NCBI GenBank assembly: GCA_049582065.1
Contig: JBAUTF010000192.1
Span: 1 to 5,414 of the forward strand
DNA: 5,414 bases
DNA from: DATKSS01 sp049582065
GTDB taxonomy: Bacteria; Chloroflexota; Dormibacteria; Dormibacterales; Dormibacteraceae
Direction of reading: 5' to 3'
This document shows positions 4,546 through 5,414 of the stretch, piece by piece (the stretch's first letter is position 1; the number at the start of each line of letters is the position of its first letter). The notes beneath the pieces are model-generated. The model searched no databases, was not told the origin of the DNA, and saw only the letters and a program-made list of their open reading frames with translations. The position numbers were made by a program, and so were the translations under genes.

Positions 4546-4551
4546 CAGAAT
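4546..4551 (+). promoter_or_regulatory. Possible -10 (CAGAAT) before the racemase gene
   Basis: CAGAAT, four of six matches to TATAAT, ends 8 nt before the ATG at 4560. It resembles the TAGAAT before the 68-aa gene in both core and spacing. There is no Shine-Dalgarno site in this gap, so a leaderless transcript is possible. No convincing -35 was found. Confidence 0.28.
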
Positions 4552-4559
4552 TGATCTCG

Positions 4560-5414
4560 ATGCCCCTGACCGGAACCCGTGTGCTCGACCTGACGCGGCT
4601 GCTCCCAGGCGCCTTCTGCACCATGCTCCTGGCCGACATGGGGGCCGACGTGATCAAGATCGAGGAGCCCCGCGAGGGCGACTACATGCGCTGGACGCCC
4701 CCGCTCGTCAACGGGCAGAGCGCGCTGTTCAGCGCCATCAATCGCAACAAGCGAAGCGTGACGCTGAACCTCAAGTCCGAGGTCGGGCGTGACCTGCTGC
4801 TGCGCCTGGTCGAAGGCGCTCACGTGCTGGTGGAAGGCAACCGGCCCGGCGTCATGCAGCGGCTGGGTCTAGGGTGGGAGGTCCTCCGCGAGCGCAACCC
4901 CAGGCTCGTCATGTGCTCGATCACCGGGTACGGCCAGGACGGGCCGTTCGCGGCTCGCGCGGGACACGACCTCAACTACATGGCGACCGCCGGCGCCCTG
5001 GGGCTCAATGCGGAGCGAGGGGGACCGCCAGTCCCGTTGTCGGTCCAGGTGGCCGACATCGGGGGCGGCGGCCTGCAGCCGGCGGTCGCCATCCTGGGGG
5101 CACTCGTCGGCGTTCTGAGGGGCGGCGGCGGGCGCTGGATCGATGCATCGATGACGGACGGGGCCGTGAGCTGGCTCGCGCTTGCGCTGGCGGCGCGGGG
5201 CGGCGGGGAGGTGGTCGGCAGGGGAGACCAGCGTCTCGCAGGACGCTACGCGTGCTATCGCGTTTACCGGTGCAAAGATGGCCGGTTCTTCAGCGTCGCT
5301 GCGCTCGAGCCGAAATTCTGGGTCGCGCTGTGCGGGGCGCTGGGCGCGCCCGAGCTCCTCGACCAGCAGTTCGGGGAAGGCGTGGAAGGTGAGCACGTCC
5401 ACGAGGTCATGGAG
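4560..5414 (+). CDS. CaiB/BaiF-family protein, alpha-methylacyl-CoA racemase-like (3' truncated)
   Basis: The first 285 residues are present and the gene runs off the right edge; family members are about 360-400 residues. The start 'PLTGTRVLDLTRLLPGAFCTMLLADMGADVIKIEEP' is the family III CoA-transferase signature, which binds the CoA moiety. The choice between transferase and racemase is informed by the catalytic residues. H136 in 'AGHDLNYMA', D166 in 'QVADIGGGGLQPAV' and E250 in 'ALEPKFW' match the His126-Asp156-Glu241 set of the Mycobacterium tuberculosis racemase MCR, with almost identical spacing (30 and 84 versus 30 and 85). This argues for epimerisation of 2-methylacyl-CoA esters, used in branched-chain fatty acid or sterol side-chain breakdown. 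A CoA-transferase role remains possible. ATG 4560 is chosen because the family's first strand begins at once. It is divergent from the 171-aa gene. Confidence 0.9.
   Translation, partial: MPLTGTRVLDLTRLLPGAFCTMLLADMGADVIKIEEPREGDYMRWTPPLVNGQSALFSAINRNKRSVTLNLKSEVGRDLLLRLVEGAHVLVEGNRPGVMQRLGLGWEVLRERNPRLVMCSITGYGQDGPFAARAGHDLNYMATAGALGLNAERGGPPVPLSVQVADIGGGGLQPAVAILGALVGVLRGGGGRWIDASMTDGAVSWLALALAARGGGEVVGRGDQRLAGRYACYRVYRCKDGRFFSVAALEPKFWVALCGALGAPELLDQQFGEGVEGEHVHEVME

Noticed and set aside
4869..5402. Frames on both strands across the racemase gene (172 and 177 codons)
   Set aside because: Both are shadow frames of the confidently identified racemase-like gene, with biased composition and no domain.
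1..5414. CRISPR array, tRNA, insertion sequence, phage or toxin-antitoxin system
   Set aside because: I found no repeat-spacer pattern, no cloverleaf-like sequence, no transposase or integrase motif and no recognisable toxin-antitoxin pair. The small paired genes do not match a known module.

Overview
The window is GC-rich and densely packed, with third codon positions mostly G or C, frequent GTG/TTG starts and very short intergenic gaps. It looks like a chromosomal segment of a high-GC bacterium. Several genes appear to start directly downstream of a -10 hexamer with no Shine-Dalgarno site. This leaderless style is common in Actinobacteria, Deinococcus-Thermus and some Chloroflexota-like soil lineages. 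I cannot place the organism more precisely from sequence alone. No rRNA, tRNA, CRISPR array, insertion sequence or phage gene is visible.

Layout, left to right. The 3' end of an SDR-type NAD-dependent epimerase/dehydratase gene (+, 1-335) converges on a minus-strand pair. That pair is a PLP-dependent threonine/serine ammonia-lyase without a regulatory domain (1765-782), followed by a stand-alone Lrp/AsnC-type RAM ligand-binding protein (719-492). Divergent from the lyase is a 50-residue very basic protein (+, 1789-1941). It meets, tail to tail with a one-base gap, a 31-residue single-span membrane microprotein (minus, 2038-1943). The microprotein lies downstream of a FlK-like hotdog acyl-CoA thioesterase (minus, 2443-2078). 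Divergent from the thioesterase is galU, UTP-glucose-1-phosphate uridylyltransferase (+, 2461-3378). It is followed by an unrecognised 88-residue protein (+, 3425-3691) and a 68-residue single-span membrane protein (+, 3744-3950). A 171-residue unrecognised protein (minus, 4470-3955) converges on the latter. It diverges from a 3'-truncated gene of the CaiB/BaiF family whose residues match the alpha-methylacyl-CoA racemase triad (+, 4560-5414).

Functional themes are sugar-nucleotide metabolism (SDR tail, GalU), acyl-CoA handling (thioesterase, racemase) and amino-acid deamination with a possible split regulatory domain. The themes look like neighbouring housekeeping units rather than one pathway. 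The most interesting points are: (i) an ammonia-lyase and separate RAM-domain pair that could be a split allosteric enzyme; (ii) a consistent pattern of a -10 hexamer 6-9 nt before the start codon at six genes, including two compact divergent promoters with overlapping or abutting -10 elements; and (iii) the microprotein, which is in frame with the thioesterase stop codon. I see no clear defence or otherwise novel multi-gene system.
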